A stretch of DNA of 64,000 bases from Peribacillus sp. FSL P2-0133 (lineage in GTDB: Bacteria > Bacillota > Bacilli > Bacillales > DSM-1321), in assembly GCF_037975445.1 (NCBI RefSeq), contig NZ_CP150254.1, forward strand, positions 2,478,001 through 2,542,000, written 5' to 3'. The stretch's first letter is position 1. Each line of letters starts with the position of its first letter. Under the pieces are notes generated by a model that ran no database searches, had not been told where the DNA came from, and saw nothing but the letters and a program-made list of their open reading frames with translations. Below, in pieces: positions 36,033 to 44,176 of this stretch. The translations under genes and the position numbers were made by a program.

Positions 36033-37208
36033 ATGGATTTACGACTATCGGATGAACAAAAAATGGTACAAAAAACAATACGCAAGTTCGTGGAAAATGA
36101 ATTGATTCCCTTGGAAAATGAAGTGCTTCGCAATGAAATGGCAGGAAAACCTAGTTTACCAGAGGGGACATTGAAAGATTTACAGGAAAAAGCAAAAAAA
36201 GCTGGGTTTTGGGGCATCAATACCCCGGAGGAATATGGCGGGGCAGACCTAGGGCAGCTTATGATGGCAATTGTCTTGATGGAAGTATCAAAAACGTTTG
36301 TACCATTCAGCTTTGGAGGTTCGGCTGATAACATACTTTATTATGCAAATGAAGAACAGAAACAGAAATATCTGATCCCTACGATTAACGGTGAGAAAAA
36401 GTCCTGTTTTGCCATGACGGAGCCGGGGGCTGGGTCCGATACGCGAAATATTAAAATGACGGCAATAAAAGAAGGGAACGAATGGGTGCTTAACGGTGAA
36501 AAAACTTTCATTACCGGAGGAAATGATGCCGATTTCGTCATGGTCATTGCTGTAACCGACAAAGAACGTCATCAAGCAACCGGAACGGAGGGGGTAACCT
36601 GCTTCATTGTAGACCGTGATATGGGCTGGAGATCAGAGTATATCAATACGATGGGAGAATGGGGACCGGCCGGTTTAGTTTTTGATAATGTCAGGGTACC
36701 CGAAGAAAACATCTTAGGGGACGTGCATGGAGGTTATAAACTAGGCTTGGAATGGATTGGGTTTGCAAGATGGATCGTGGGCGCACGCGCTGTCGGTTCT
36801 GCAGAAAGATTGCTGCAAATGGCTATAGAATACGCTAAAGAACGAGTTACATTCGGTAAACCGATCGCGGAGCGCCAGGCCATTCAATGGCAGATAGCTG
36901 ATTCGGCCGTAGAGATTGAAGCTGCAAGATGGCTTGTATTGAATGCGGCTTTTACACTTGATAATGGGGAAGACAATCGCCATTTAGCTTCAATGGCTAA
37001 ACTTTATGGAGCAAATATGGGGAATCGGGTCGTTGATCGCGTATTGCAGATACACGGAGGCATGGGCTATACGAAGGAGCTTCCCATCGAGCGTTGGTAC
37101 CGGGAGGCCAGGCTTTGGAGGATTTATGATGGTACGGATGAAATACAGCGTATGATCATTTCCCGAAATTTGATTAAGGGGCATGTTAAATTAGGACAAT
37201 TCTTATAA
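36033..37208 (+). CDS. Acyl-CoA dehydrogenase B of the second sigma-54 cluster (Asp at catalytic-base position)
   Basis: The 391-aa protein is a full-length acyl-CoA dehydrogenase with MTEPGAGSDTR, TFITGGNDADF and QIHGGMGYTKELPIERWYRE. The catalytic region reads RIYDGTDEIQ, so Asp replaces the usual Glu; this occurs in a subset of families acting on branched, cyclic or unusual acyl-CoAs. GGAGGGG precedes ATG 36033. Being paired with a canonical dehydrogenase suggests either a two-subunit enzyme or division of labour. The substrate is unknown. Confidence 0.9.
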   Translation: MDLRLSDEQKMVQKTIRKFVENELIPLENEVLRNEMAGKPSLPEGTLKDLQEKAKKAGFWGINTPEEYGGADLGQLMMAIVLMEVSKTFVPFSFGGSADNILYYANEEQKQKYLIPTINGEKKSCFAMTEPGAGSDTRNIKMTAIKEGNEWVLNGEKTFITGGNDADFVMVIAVTDKERHQATGTEGVTCFIVDRDMGWRSEYINTMGEWGPAGLVFDNVRVPEENILGDVHGGYKLGLEWIGFARWIVGARAVGSAERLLQMAIEYAKERVTFGKPIAERQAIQWQIADSAVEIEAARWLVLNAAFTLDNGEDNRHLASMAKLYGANMGNRVVDRVLQIHGGMGYTKELPIERWYREARLWRIYDGTDEIQRMIISRNLIKGHVKLGQFL

Positions 37209-37228
37209 TAGATTAGGAGGAAACGATT

Positions 37229-37993
37229 ATGACAGGGAGATTTTCAGGGAAAACGGCTTTAGTTACAGGTGGAAGCAGAGGGATTGGCCTGGCGATCGTC
37301 GAACTATTTGCCAGTGAAGGCGCAAACGTGGCGATTATCGATATCAACGAAGAGGTTTTGACATCAACAGGAAATGTATTAAGGGATAAGGGTTATACCA
37401 TTTTTACCAAAGTGGCCAATGTGGTCAATTCCGAAGAGGTGGAAGCATCCATAAAAGAAATAGCCGATACATTCGGATCGCTTGATATTCTCGTGAATAA
37501 TGCCGGGGTCATCCGGGATAATCTACTTTTCAAAATGACTGATTCAGATTGGCAGACGGTAATGGATGTGCATTTAAAAGGTACTTTCAATGCAGTACGT
37601 GCCGCCCAGAAGCATATGGTTGCAAATAAATACGGAAGAATCATCAATATATCATCCACTTCGGCCCTAGGGAACCGCGGTCAGGCTAATTATTCAGCTG
37701 CTAAAGCCGGGCTTCAAGGGTTAACAAAAACACTGGCGATTGAACTTGGCAAATACGGGATAACGGCTAATTCGGTCGCACCAGGTTTTATCGAAACTGA
37801 AATGACGAAAGAAACAGCTAGGCGGGTGGGAGTGAGTTTTGAGCAATTCATCCAGGATAGGGCAAACAGTATTCCGGTTGCAAGAAGCGGTTTGCCAAGT
37901 GATATTGCTCATGCTGTTGCATTCTTTGCCGATGAAGCATCCTCATTCATTAGTGGGCAGGTTTTATATGTTGCGGGCGGTCCAAAAAATTAA
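37229..37993 (+). CDS. SDR oxidoreductase, FabG-like 3-hydroxyacyl-CoA dehydrogenase
   Basis: The 254-aa protein has TGGSRGIGLAIVE, NNAGVIRDN, the catalytic Ser in INISSTSALGNRGQANYS with YSAAKAG, and SFISGQVLYVAGG. FabG-type enzymes act on 3-keto or 3-hydroxy acyl groups with NAD(P). In this operon, oxidation of a 3-hydroxyacyl-CoA made by the MaoC pair is the natural role. AGGAGG lies 6 bases before the ATG. Confidence 0.9.
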   Translation: MTGRFSGKTALVTGGSRGIGLAIVELFASEGANVAIIDINEEVLTSTGNVLRDKGYTIFTKVANVVNSEEVEASIKEIADTFGSLDILVNNAGVIRDNLLFKMTDSDWQTVMDVHLKGTFNAVRAAQKHMVANKYGRIINISSTSALGNRGQANYSAAKAGLQGLTKTLAIELGKYGITANSVAPGFIETEMTKETARRVGVSFEQFIQDRANSIPVARSGLPSDIAHAVAFFADEASSFISGQVLYVAGGPKN

Positions 37994-38011
37994 GGGGAAA
38001 GGCGGGATGTT

Positions 38012-38464
38012 ATGTTCAATGAAAGTATTGGAAAACGATCTACCCCCGTTAAAAATATAGTTGAACGGGGAGCCGTTAAAAAATTCGCATTATCGATTGG
38101 TGATCCCCACCCGATTTTCATTGATGAAGAAATAGGCAGGCAATCAAGGTACGGAACGAATATAGCTCCACCAACTTTCCCAAGGGTCTTTGAGTTTGGG
38201 ACGATTGAAAGTTTAAATCTCCCGAATAAAGGATTGATTCATGGTGAGCAGATATATCGCTATCACAGGCCGCTGAAGGTAGGGGAAGAAATCACCTGTT
38301 ATACGGAAGTGAAAGACTACTATGAGAAAAAAGGGAAACAAGGGGAAATGGGATTTCTAGCCTTTAAAAATTATGGGACGGATGCAAATGGGGAAATTGT
38401 CTTCACTGCTGAACAGCTTGTCATTTTAAATGAAACGATCAGAAGGATGGTGATGAGTAAGTGA
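38012..38464 (+). CDS. MaoC-like hydratase subunit, non-catalytic type (N-terminal FAS1-DH fold)
   Basis: The 150-aa protein has the hotdog fold of the MaoC N-terminal domain family: KKFALSIGDPHPIFIDEE, NIAPPTFPRVFEF and YHRPLKVGEEITC. The catalytic His position of active MaoC proteins is Phe here (HPIF). The stop overlaps the next gene by 4 bp. This layout resembles the HadA/HadB pairs of actinobacteria, where one subunit binds the acyl chain and the other carries the active site. Confidence 0.85.
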   Translation: MFNESIGKRSTPVKNIVERGAVKKFALSIGDPHPIFIDEEIGRQSRYGTNIAPPTFPRVFEFGTIESLNLPNKGLIHGEQIYRYHRPLKVGEEITCYTEVKDYYEKKGKQGEMGFLAFKNYGTDANGEIVFTAEQLVILNETIRRMVMSK

Positions 38465-38862
38465 CGACATTAACCGAACTTCATATTGGTGACTCGTTAC
38501 ATTCAATCGAGCTTCCACCTGTAACGCGATTGGACCTCATAAAATATGCCGGCGCATCAGGTGATTTCAATCCCATTCATACCATTGATGAGGAAGCAAA
38601 AAATGCTGGTCTTCCCGGTATTATCGCACATGGAATGTGGACGATGGGAAACCTCGCAAAGCTTTTCAGTAATCTTTATGAAATTGGATTTATCGAAGAA
38701 TACAAGATTCGCTTCAAAGGAATGGTTTTCTTGAATGATGTCATAACTCTTCATGCGGATCTAAAAGAAAAAAATGGGAATAGGTATTTTTTCAATGTAG
38801 CGGCCACTAACCAGTCAGGTAAGGAAGCGATCAGTGGAGAGGTTATTTTTAAGACTTACTGA
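38461..38862 (+). CDS. MaoC-like R-specific hydratase, catalytic subunit
   Basis: The 133-aa hotdog protein has the complete hydratase motif ASGDFNPIHTIDEEA, with the Asp and His needed for water addition, followed by GIIAHGMWTMG. It would hydrate a trans-2-enoyl-CoA. It begins with GTG in a GTGA overlap with the preceding subunit gene, which indicates coupled translation and a heteromeric enzyme. A strong terminator follows. Confidence 0.88.
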   Translation: MTTLTELHIGDSLHSIELPPVTRLDLIKYAGASGDFNPIHTIDEEAKNAGLPGIIAHGMWTMGNLAKLFSNLYEIGFIEEYKIRFKGMVFLNDVITLHADLKEKNGNRYFFNVAATNQSGKEAISGEVIFKTY

Positions 38863-38865
38863 GGG

Positions 38866-38904
38866 AAAGTAGTGATGAAAATTATTTCATCACTACTTTT
38901 TTTA
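38866..38904 (+). terminator. Terminator of the ligase-to-hydratase operon
   Basis: A perfect 15-bp stem (38866-38880 with 38885-38899) is followed by T residues. Confidence 0.92.
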
Positions 38905-38991
38905 GGAGCGAAATTCGACAATTTTAAAGGAGTTTCGAAATTTATCCAGAATTGTACTTAAAAAGAATTCTTTTTGCGGCGGTGAATAGTA

Positions 38992-40689
38992 ATGAATCAA
39001 GTGAAACAGGATTCTCAGATTAATTTGCTCAAAGAGTGGACCTTTCCTGCACTAGTCGTGGATTCTGCAAATCGGATAAAGGATTGGGGCACCTATTTTA
39101 ATCAATCGTTAAGTCAGAATGGTAATAATACACTAACCGAACAATTCGATGAGTGGCAATTTCTCGATAATAAAAGGCTTGCAGCTGCGAGGCTGCATGA
39201 TAAACGGTATTTATTTTTATTAATGAAACAAATGGATACTGACAATAGTCTATATATAGGCAGTGAAACAGAATTTTTGGACGATTTATTGATTGATGCT
39301 CATAAAACGGATAAATTGAATCGCGCACTGGATGCCATTATCGAAAATTCCTATGATGGGATATACATCACCGATCAAGATGGAATCACGCTTTATACCA
39401 ATTCGGCAATTGAACGGATCACTGGTATACCAAAAGAGTATTATATCGGCAAATCGGTGGACCAATTAATTAAACGCGGCATCTTGAATGCTTCGGTGAC
39501 GCATAAGGTAGTGAAGCTGAGACGAACGGTATCGGTCGTACAGGATAATTTTGCTGGAAAGGAAACATTGATTACAGGAAGTCCCGTTTTTAATGCCGAA
39601 GGGGAAATAGAGCAAGTCGTTACTAATATAAGGGATTTATCTGATTTAAATGAACTGATGCATGAGTTGACGAAAGTTAATGAGCTGAATAATCAATATA
39701 AGCAGGAAATTGAGAAACTGCGGAAGATAACAAGCAAGGATGGAGTCGTATTTGTCAGTGATAAAATGAAAATGATCTATGAGATTGCTGAAAGAATATC
39801 GGATATCGATGCGACCGTACTCATTCTGGGAGAAACGGGTGTTGGAAAGGATGTCCTTGCCCGCAATATTTATAATCGGAGCATCCGATCTAAAAAAGGT
39901 GATTTCATCAAAATAAATTGTGGGGCAATTCCCGCTGATTTATTGGAATCCGAGCTCTTTGGATATGAAGGAGGGGCTTTTACCGGAGCCAATCAAAAAG
40001 GCAAACCAGGGATGTTTGAGCTGGCAGAGAGTGGGATCTTATTCTTGGATGAAGTCGGTGAGCTGCCCTTGCAACTTCAAGTGAAGCTGCTTCGGGCCCT
40101 TCAGGAAAGGGAGATTCAAAGAATCGGAGGTACAAAGCCAAAGAAAATCGATGTTCGGATAATAGCAGCCACGAACCGAAATTTATCGGAGATGGTCAAA
40201 TCGGGTGATTTTCGGGAAGACCTCTTTTACAGGCTGAATGTCATTCCGATTACGATTCCTCCTCTAAGGGAAAGAAGAGAGGATATCTTGGCATTGACTG
40301 ACTTATTTTTAACAAAGGCAAACGAACAATATAAATTCTCAAAAGAAATAGATTCGCGGTTGAAGGAATATTTTTATCAACATGATTGGCCAGGAAATGT
40401 CCGTGAATTGATTAATATAGTGGAGAGGCTCGTCGTGCTGACGGATAATCAAATATTATCGATTAACGACCTTCCGGAAGAATATCAGCCGGAAAATCGG
40501 AATCAGCCGAACCTCAATGCTACCCTAACTTTAAAAGAAGCGGTGGAAAGGGCCGAAAAGGAAATCTTGACGAAAGCGGCTCAAACCTACCAAACTACAT
40601 ATGAAATCGCGGAAGCCCTTGATTCCAGTCAGGCAACAATTGTGAGGAAACTTAAAAAATATCGATTAAAGGTCAGTGGAAAAGAATAG
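38992..40689 (+). CDS. Sigma-54-dependent activator with PAS sensor
   Basis: The 565-aa protein has a degenerate N-terminal sensor (residues 1-95), a clear PAS domain (about 105-215; IIENSYDGIYITDQDGITLY), and an AAA+ domain with Walker A GETGVGKD near 280, the sigma-54 loop GAFTGA near 327 and Walker B LFLDEVGEL. A Fis-type HTH ends the protein (TTYEIAEALDSSQATIVRKL). No receiver domain is present, so it likely senses a small molecule, perhaps an acyl-CoA. Its gene stands alone between a terminator and its own terminator, flanked by two sigma-54 operons with matching upstream sites. Confidence 0.93.
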   Translation: MNQVKQDSQINLLKEWTFPALVVDSANRIKDWGTYFNQSLSQNGNNTLTEQFDEWQFLDNKRLAAARLHDKRYLFLLMKQMDTDNSLYIGSETEFLDDLLIDAHKTDKLNRALDAIIENSYDGIYITDQDGITLYTNSAIERITGIPKEYYIGKSVDQLIKRGILNASVTHKVVKLRRTVSVVQDNFAGKETLITGSPVFNAEGEIEQVVTNIRDLSDLNELMHELTKVNELNNQYKQEIEKLRKITSKDGVVFVSDKMKMIYEIAERISDIDATVLILGETGVGKDVLARNIYNRSIRSKKGDFIKINCGAIPADLLESELFGYEGGAFTGANQKGKPGMFELAESGILFLDEVGELPLQLQVKLLRALQEREIQRIGGTKPKKIDVRIIAATNRNLSEMVKSGDFREDLFYRLNVIPITIPPLRERREDILALTDLFLTKANEQYKFSKEIDSRLKEYFYQHDWPGNVRELINIVERLVVLTDNQILSINDLPEEYQPENRNQPNLNATLTLKEAVERAEKEILTKAAQTYQTTYEIAEALDSSQATIVRKLKKYRLKVSGKE

Positions 40690-40699
40690 GTAAGTATGA

Positions 40700-40750
40700 A
40701 CAGCACCTGCATTGTTGGACATTATTCAACAATTCGGGTGCTGTTTTTTT
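40700..40750 (+). terminator. Terminator of the second sigma-54 activator
   Basis: ACAGCACC and GGTGCTGT pair at the base, an inner ATTGTTG/CAACAAT stem extends the hairpin, and seven T follow. Confidence 0.9.
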
Positions 40751-40936
40751 GACTGAAATTCCTAATTATATTTACTCGTTTTTTTGGGCGGGAACGGGCT
40801 TTATTACCTTATGGGTTTTTAGAAATTTATTGGTTGTAAAGTTGTTTTTTTTACCTGCTATTGTGTGAAATGATTGTAGTTAAAAGGGGATTTTTGAATC
40901 CTCTACATTTTATGTCTTCAATTAATTCTTTTATTG

Positions 40937-41024
40937 ATTCAGAAATGATTTTTACAGTCAATAGTGAATGACGGACATCCCATATGGAATCGATACTTTT
41001 GATTTTTACAATTCAATAATGAAT
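40937..41024 (+). promoter_or_regulatory. Two upstream activator sites of the livH promoter
   Basis: ATTCA-N4-TGATT (40937-40950) and ATTCA-N4-TGAAT (41011-41024) start 74 bp apart and 130 and 56 bp before the -24 element, mirroring the layout at 33017-33162. Confidence 0.7.
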
Positions 41025-41066
41025 TCACTGACTGGTGAATAGCCTTATTGACGGTGATTTAATGTT

Positions 41067-41082
41067 TGGCACGGCACTTGCA
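41067..41082 (+). promoter_or_regulatory. Sigma-54 promoter of the Liv-type transporter operon
   Basis: TGGCACGGCACTTGCA matches TGGCAC-N5-TTGCA fully. The first transporter gene begins 467 bp after it, so the transcript has a long leader. Confidence 0.92.
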
Positions 41083-41147
41083 TTTATTAACAGGAAATTA
41101 ATCTACTGAATGATCCTCCTATAGAAGGTGCAAGGTGAAAGGGGTGA

Positions 41148-41252
41148 ATGAACCAGACGATTATCATGGGTAAACCGTTATTAAAGAGAAGATGGAATCA
41201 TTGGCTATCCCTAAAACAGCATATGCTTGTCAGCATACCACTTAATCCTTAA
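41148..41252 (+). CDS. Possible 34-aa peptide in the leader of the transporter operon
   Basis: An ATG at 41148 directly follows GAAAGGGGTGA and opens a 34-codon frame, basic in its middle (KPLLKRRWNHWLSL). It begins about 55 nt after the expected sigma-54 transcription start. I know no family for it. It could be a real small protein, a leader peptide, or chance. The rest of 41253-41548 shows a cre box and no other gene. Confidence 0.35.
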   Translation: MNQTIIMGKPLLKRRWNHWLSLKQHMLVSIPLNP

Positions 41253-41316
41253 GTAGAGTCAATGAAACTATGATGATTTCTGATGATATCCAATTGAATT
41301 AAGTGGCCATAAGAAA

Positions 41317-41330
41317 TGAAAGCGCTAACA
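41317..41330 (+). promoter_or_regulatory. cre box in the transporter operon leader
   Basis: TGAAAGCGCTAACA matches TGWAANCGNTNWCA at every position. It lies 235 bp downstream of the -12 element, inside the leader, which fits a CcpA roadblock. Confidence 0.8.
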
Positions 41331-41548
41331 AATGATTAAGGGGCTTATTCCGCTACACGCTAAGCTATATCTGTTGGTGGAGAATATAGGGTAATAAAAC
41401 TTGCTGTTCCTCTCCAAGAGGTTGAGCCTGTGGGGAAATAAGTGAAAGTGTTTCTCGTCGCAGATGTGTGCTTTAAAAATATGGACAGGATTGTGGACCA
41501 GGGATTGAACAGCATAGTGAAATTCAATAATTTTCAAGGAGGAAGTAA

Positions 41549-42412
41549 ATGGAAATTTTGATCCAGCAGCTTTTTAATGGTCTAACGATTGGCAGCGTAT
41601 ATAGTCTTGTTGCCCTGGGATTGACGCTAGTATATGGAATTTTGCATATCCCGAACTTTGCCCACGGTGCCCTATATATGTTGGGTGGATATATCACATT
41701 GTCAATGATGACATTATATGGGGTCAATTACTGGATTGCCATGTTCGTATCCATTATCGTTGTTGGTTTGTTGGGAGTCCTTTTGGAACGTTTCGTGTTC
41801 CGCCTGTTAAGGGAGGCACCTCCATTGCACGATAAGATTGCAGCAATCGGAATTCTCCTTTTTCTTGAAGCTTTTGCCCAATTTGTCTGGGGTGCCGACT
41901 TCCATACAATGACTTCTCCATACGGGCAAGTGGTCAATATCATGGGCCTGACATTCACACTTCAGCGATTATTGATCATCGTGTCAGCTATCGCAGTGAT
42001 GGTTTTACTTTACCTTTTCCTTAAGAAAACTTATGCCGGTTCAACGATAATAGCGATGTCCCAAAGCCGTGAAGGGGCGTCATTAGTGGGAATCAACATT
42101 AATAAAGTCGCGATGCTTACCTTCATGATATCGGGTGGATTAGCAGCGATCGCTTCATCCCTTGCATCACCGATTAACCTTGTTTTTCCAGGCATGGGGC
42201 ATTTAGTCATCCTAAAAGCATTCGTCATTATCATCTTGGGAGGGATGGGGAGCATCCCGGGGGCGATCGTAGGCGGATATATCCTAGGTTTCAGTGAGAG
42301 CTTGGGCGCAACTTATATTTCAAATGATTATAAAGACATCATTGCATTCATTCTTTTAGTCGTAATATTAACCGTGAAACCAACAGGTCTTTTTGCCAAG
42401 GGGGAGAGGTAG
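41549..42412 (+). CDS. livH: Branched-chain amino acid-type ABC transporter permease LivH
   Basis: The 287-aa membrane protein has about eight hydrophobic helices and the LivH segments GLTIGSVYSLVALGLTLVYG, HGALYMLGGY, and GGMGSIPGAIVGGYILG. It is one half of the membrane channel. AAGGAGG lies 7 bases before the ATG. The HAAT family also carries aromatic and alicyclic acids in some bacteria, which fits this sigma-54 catabolic context better than leucine uptake. Confidence 0.92.
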   Translation: MEILIQQLFNGLTIGSVYSLVALGLTLVYGILHIPNFAHGALYMLGGYITLSMMTLYGVNYWIAMFVSIIVVGLLGVLLERFVFRLLREAPPLHDKIAAIGILLFLEAFAQFVWGADFHTMTSPYGQVVNIMGLTFTLQRLLIIVSAIAVMVLLYLFLKKTYAGSTIIAMSQSREGASLVGININKVAMLTFMISGGLAAIASSLASPINLVFPGMGHLVILKAFVIIILGGMGSIPGAIVGGYILGFSESLGATYISNDYKDIIAFILLVVILTVKPTGLFAKGER

Positions 42413-42413
42413 C

Positions 42414-43409
42414 GTGAAGATATTAACGAAAAGAAATGGGATTATCGCACTTATCATCTTTGCTTTTTCATTCCCCTTTATCGAGCAAAACGACTATTAT
42501 CTCCATATGCTGACACTTTCGTTCATCTGGGCGATAGCTGTTTATGGAATCAATTTATTATCAGGCTATACTGGATATCTCTCGCTTGCGCATGCTGGTT
42601 TTTTTGCGATTGGAGCATATTCACTAGGCCTGCTGACGGTAAAAGCGGGAATGAACTTTTGGCTGGCACTTGTAGCGGCATGTATAATCACATGTGCAAT
42701 TGGTTTTTTGATCGGTTTGATCGCGCTGAGGACAAAGGAACACTTTTTCGCGATTTATACTCTATGTGTGGGTTACATCATATATCTGGTCATCGATAAA
42801 TGGGAGGGACTTACAGAGGGGGTTAGGGGATTAATCGGTATACCTGCTCCTGGGAATATAGGGCCGATCACATTCGATACTGCAGCATCCCAATATTATC
42901 TAGTCCTCATTTTCCTGCTTGCAGTGATTTTAATCGTGTATCGAATTATACGCTCGTTGACCGGCAGGACGTATATGGCCATCAGGAACAGCGAGGACCT
43001 TGCCAAAACGATTGGTATATCCACAATGAAGAATAAATTAACCGCATTTGTCCTATCCACATTCTTTGCAGGATTGGCAGGTGCCTTGTATGCTTCATTC
43101 ATTCGTTTCATTGGACCTGATATCGGATCAACTGCCATAATGTTCGATCTATTGATGTATTTATTGGTTGGTGGAATCGGGACACTTTCAGGCCCGTTGG
43201 TAGGAACATTATTGTTAGTAATCCTTTCGCAGAATTTGCAATTCCTTCAAGAATATCGAATGTTGATATTCGGGCCATTGCTTACGGTGATCATTATCTT
43301 TTATCCGCGCGGAATCGCAGGGGCCTTCTTTGATTGGCAAAGAAGGCGAAAAGATAATGAGCTGTCCGAGGTGAGGAGCGAAATGCACATAAAAGCTGAG
43401 GAGGGATGA
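42414..43409 (+). CDS. livM: ABC transporter permease LivM
   Basis: The 331-aa membrane protein has the LivM segments GINLLSGYTGYLSLAHAGFF, GLIALRTKEHFFAIYTL and GGIGTLSGPLVG. GTG 42414 is preferred, with GGGGGAGAGG upstream; the frame runs back into livH without a better start. It pairs with LivH. The stop overlaps the livG ribosome binding site region. Confidence 0.92.
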   Translation: MKILTKRNGIIALIIFAFSFPFIEQNDYYLHMLTLSFIWAIAVYGINLLSGYTGYLSLAHAGFFAIGAYSLGLLTVKAGMNFWLALVAACIITCAIGFLIGLIALRTKEHFFAIYTLCVGYIIYLVIDKWEGLTEGVRGLIGIPAPGNIGPITFDTAASQYYLVLIFLLAVILIVYRIIRSLTGRTYMAIRNSEDLAKTIGISTMKNKLTAFVLSTFFAGLAGALYASFIRFIGPDIGSTAIMFDLLMYLLVGGIGTLSGPLVGTLLLVILSQNLQFLQEYRMLIFGPLLTVIIIFYPRGIAGAFFDWQRRRKDNELSEVRSEMHIKAEEG

Positions 43410-43411
43410 AT

Positions 43412-44176
43412 TTGCTAATCGAAACGAAGAATTTGACAAAGCGGTTTGGAGGATTGGCGGCCGTCAATAATGTGGATTTTACAATTGAAAAAGGTAGAAT
43501 CAATGCAATAATCGGACCAAATGGTGCAGGAAAATCAACTTTTTTTAACTTGATCAGCGGCTTTCATCGACCAACTTCTGGGACGGTCCTTTTTAAAGGG
43601 ATTGATATCACCAAACTTCCTGCCAATGAAATAGCGGGGCTCGGAATTTCAAGAACCTTTCAAACGACAAGCCTTTTTGATCAATCGACCGTATTGGATA
43701 ATGTCATTGTCGGGCATAGACTGCGAACCAAATCTAATCTGGTGGATGCCATTCTAAGAACAAAACGATTAAAACGGGAGGAAGCGGCATGCAGGGATAA
43801 GGCGATGGAGGTACTTGATATTGTTGGATTGACGGAATCGGCTGACAGAATGGTCTCCAGCATCTCCCAGGAGGAAAAGAAACGGACAGCCATTGCTCTT
43901 GCCCTTGCGACGGAACCGGAAATTATCTTTCTTGATGAACCTGCTGCGGGAATCAACCCGGATGAAACGGAAGGCTTGACAGAACTGATTAAAAAATTGA
44001 ATCGATCGGGACTGACCGTTTGTTTAATCGAGCACAAAATGCATATGATCATGAACTTGGCAGATGACATTATGGTCCTTAATTACGGAGAAAAAATTGC
44101 GGAGGGCACACCTAAGGAAATCCGAGGAAATGAAGCGGTGATAAAAGCCTATTTGGGAGGTAGTGCCAGTGCTTAA
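43412..44176 (+). CDS. livG: ABC transporter ATPase LivG
   Basis: The 254-aa ATPase has Walker A GPNGAGKST, Walker B IIFLDEPAAG and the LivG-type insert after the Q-loop. The signature motif is unusual: ISQEEKK stands where LivG proteins normally have a form of LSxGQQ. TTG 43412 is favoured because GGAGGG is 6 bases upstream; ATG 43406 abuts that RBS. It overlaps livF by 8 bp. Confidence 0.88.
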   Translation: MLIETKNLTKRFGGLAAVNNVDFTIEKGRINAIIGPNGAGKSTFFNLISGFHRPTSGTVLFKGIDITKLPANEIAGLGISRTFQTTSLFDQSTVLDNVIVGHRLRTKSNLVDAILRTKRLKREEAACRDKAMEVLDIVGLTESADRMVSSISQEEKKRTAIALALATEPEIIFLDEPAAGINPDETEGLTELIKKLNRSGLTVCLIEHKMHMIMNLADDIMVLNYGEKIAEGTPKEIRGNEAVIKAYLGGSASA

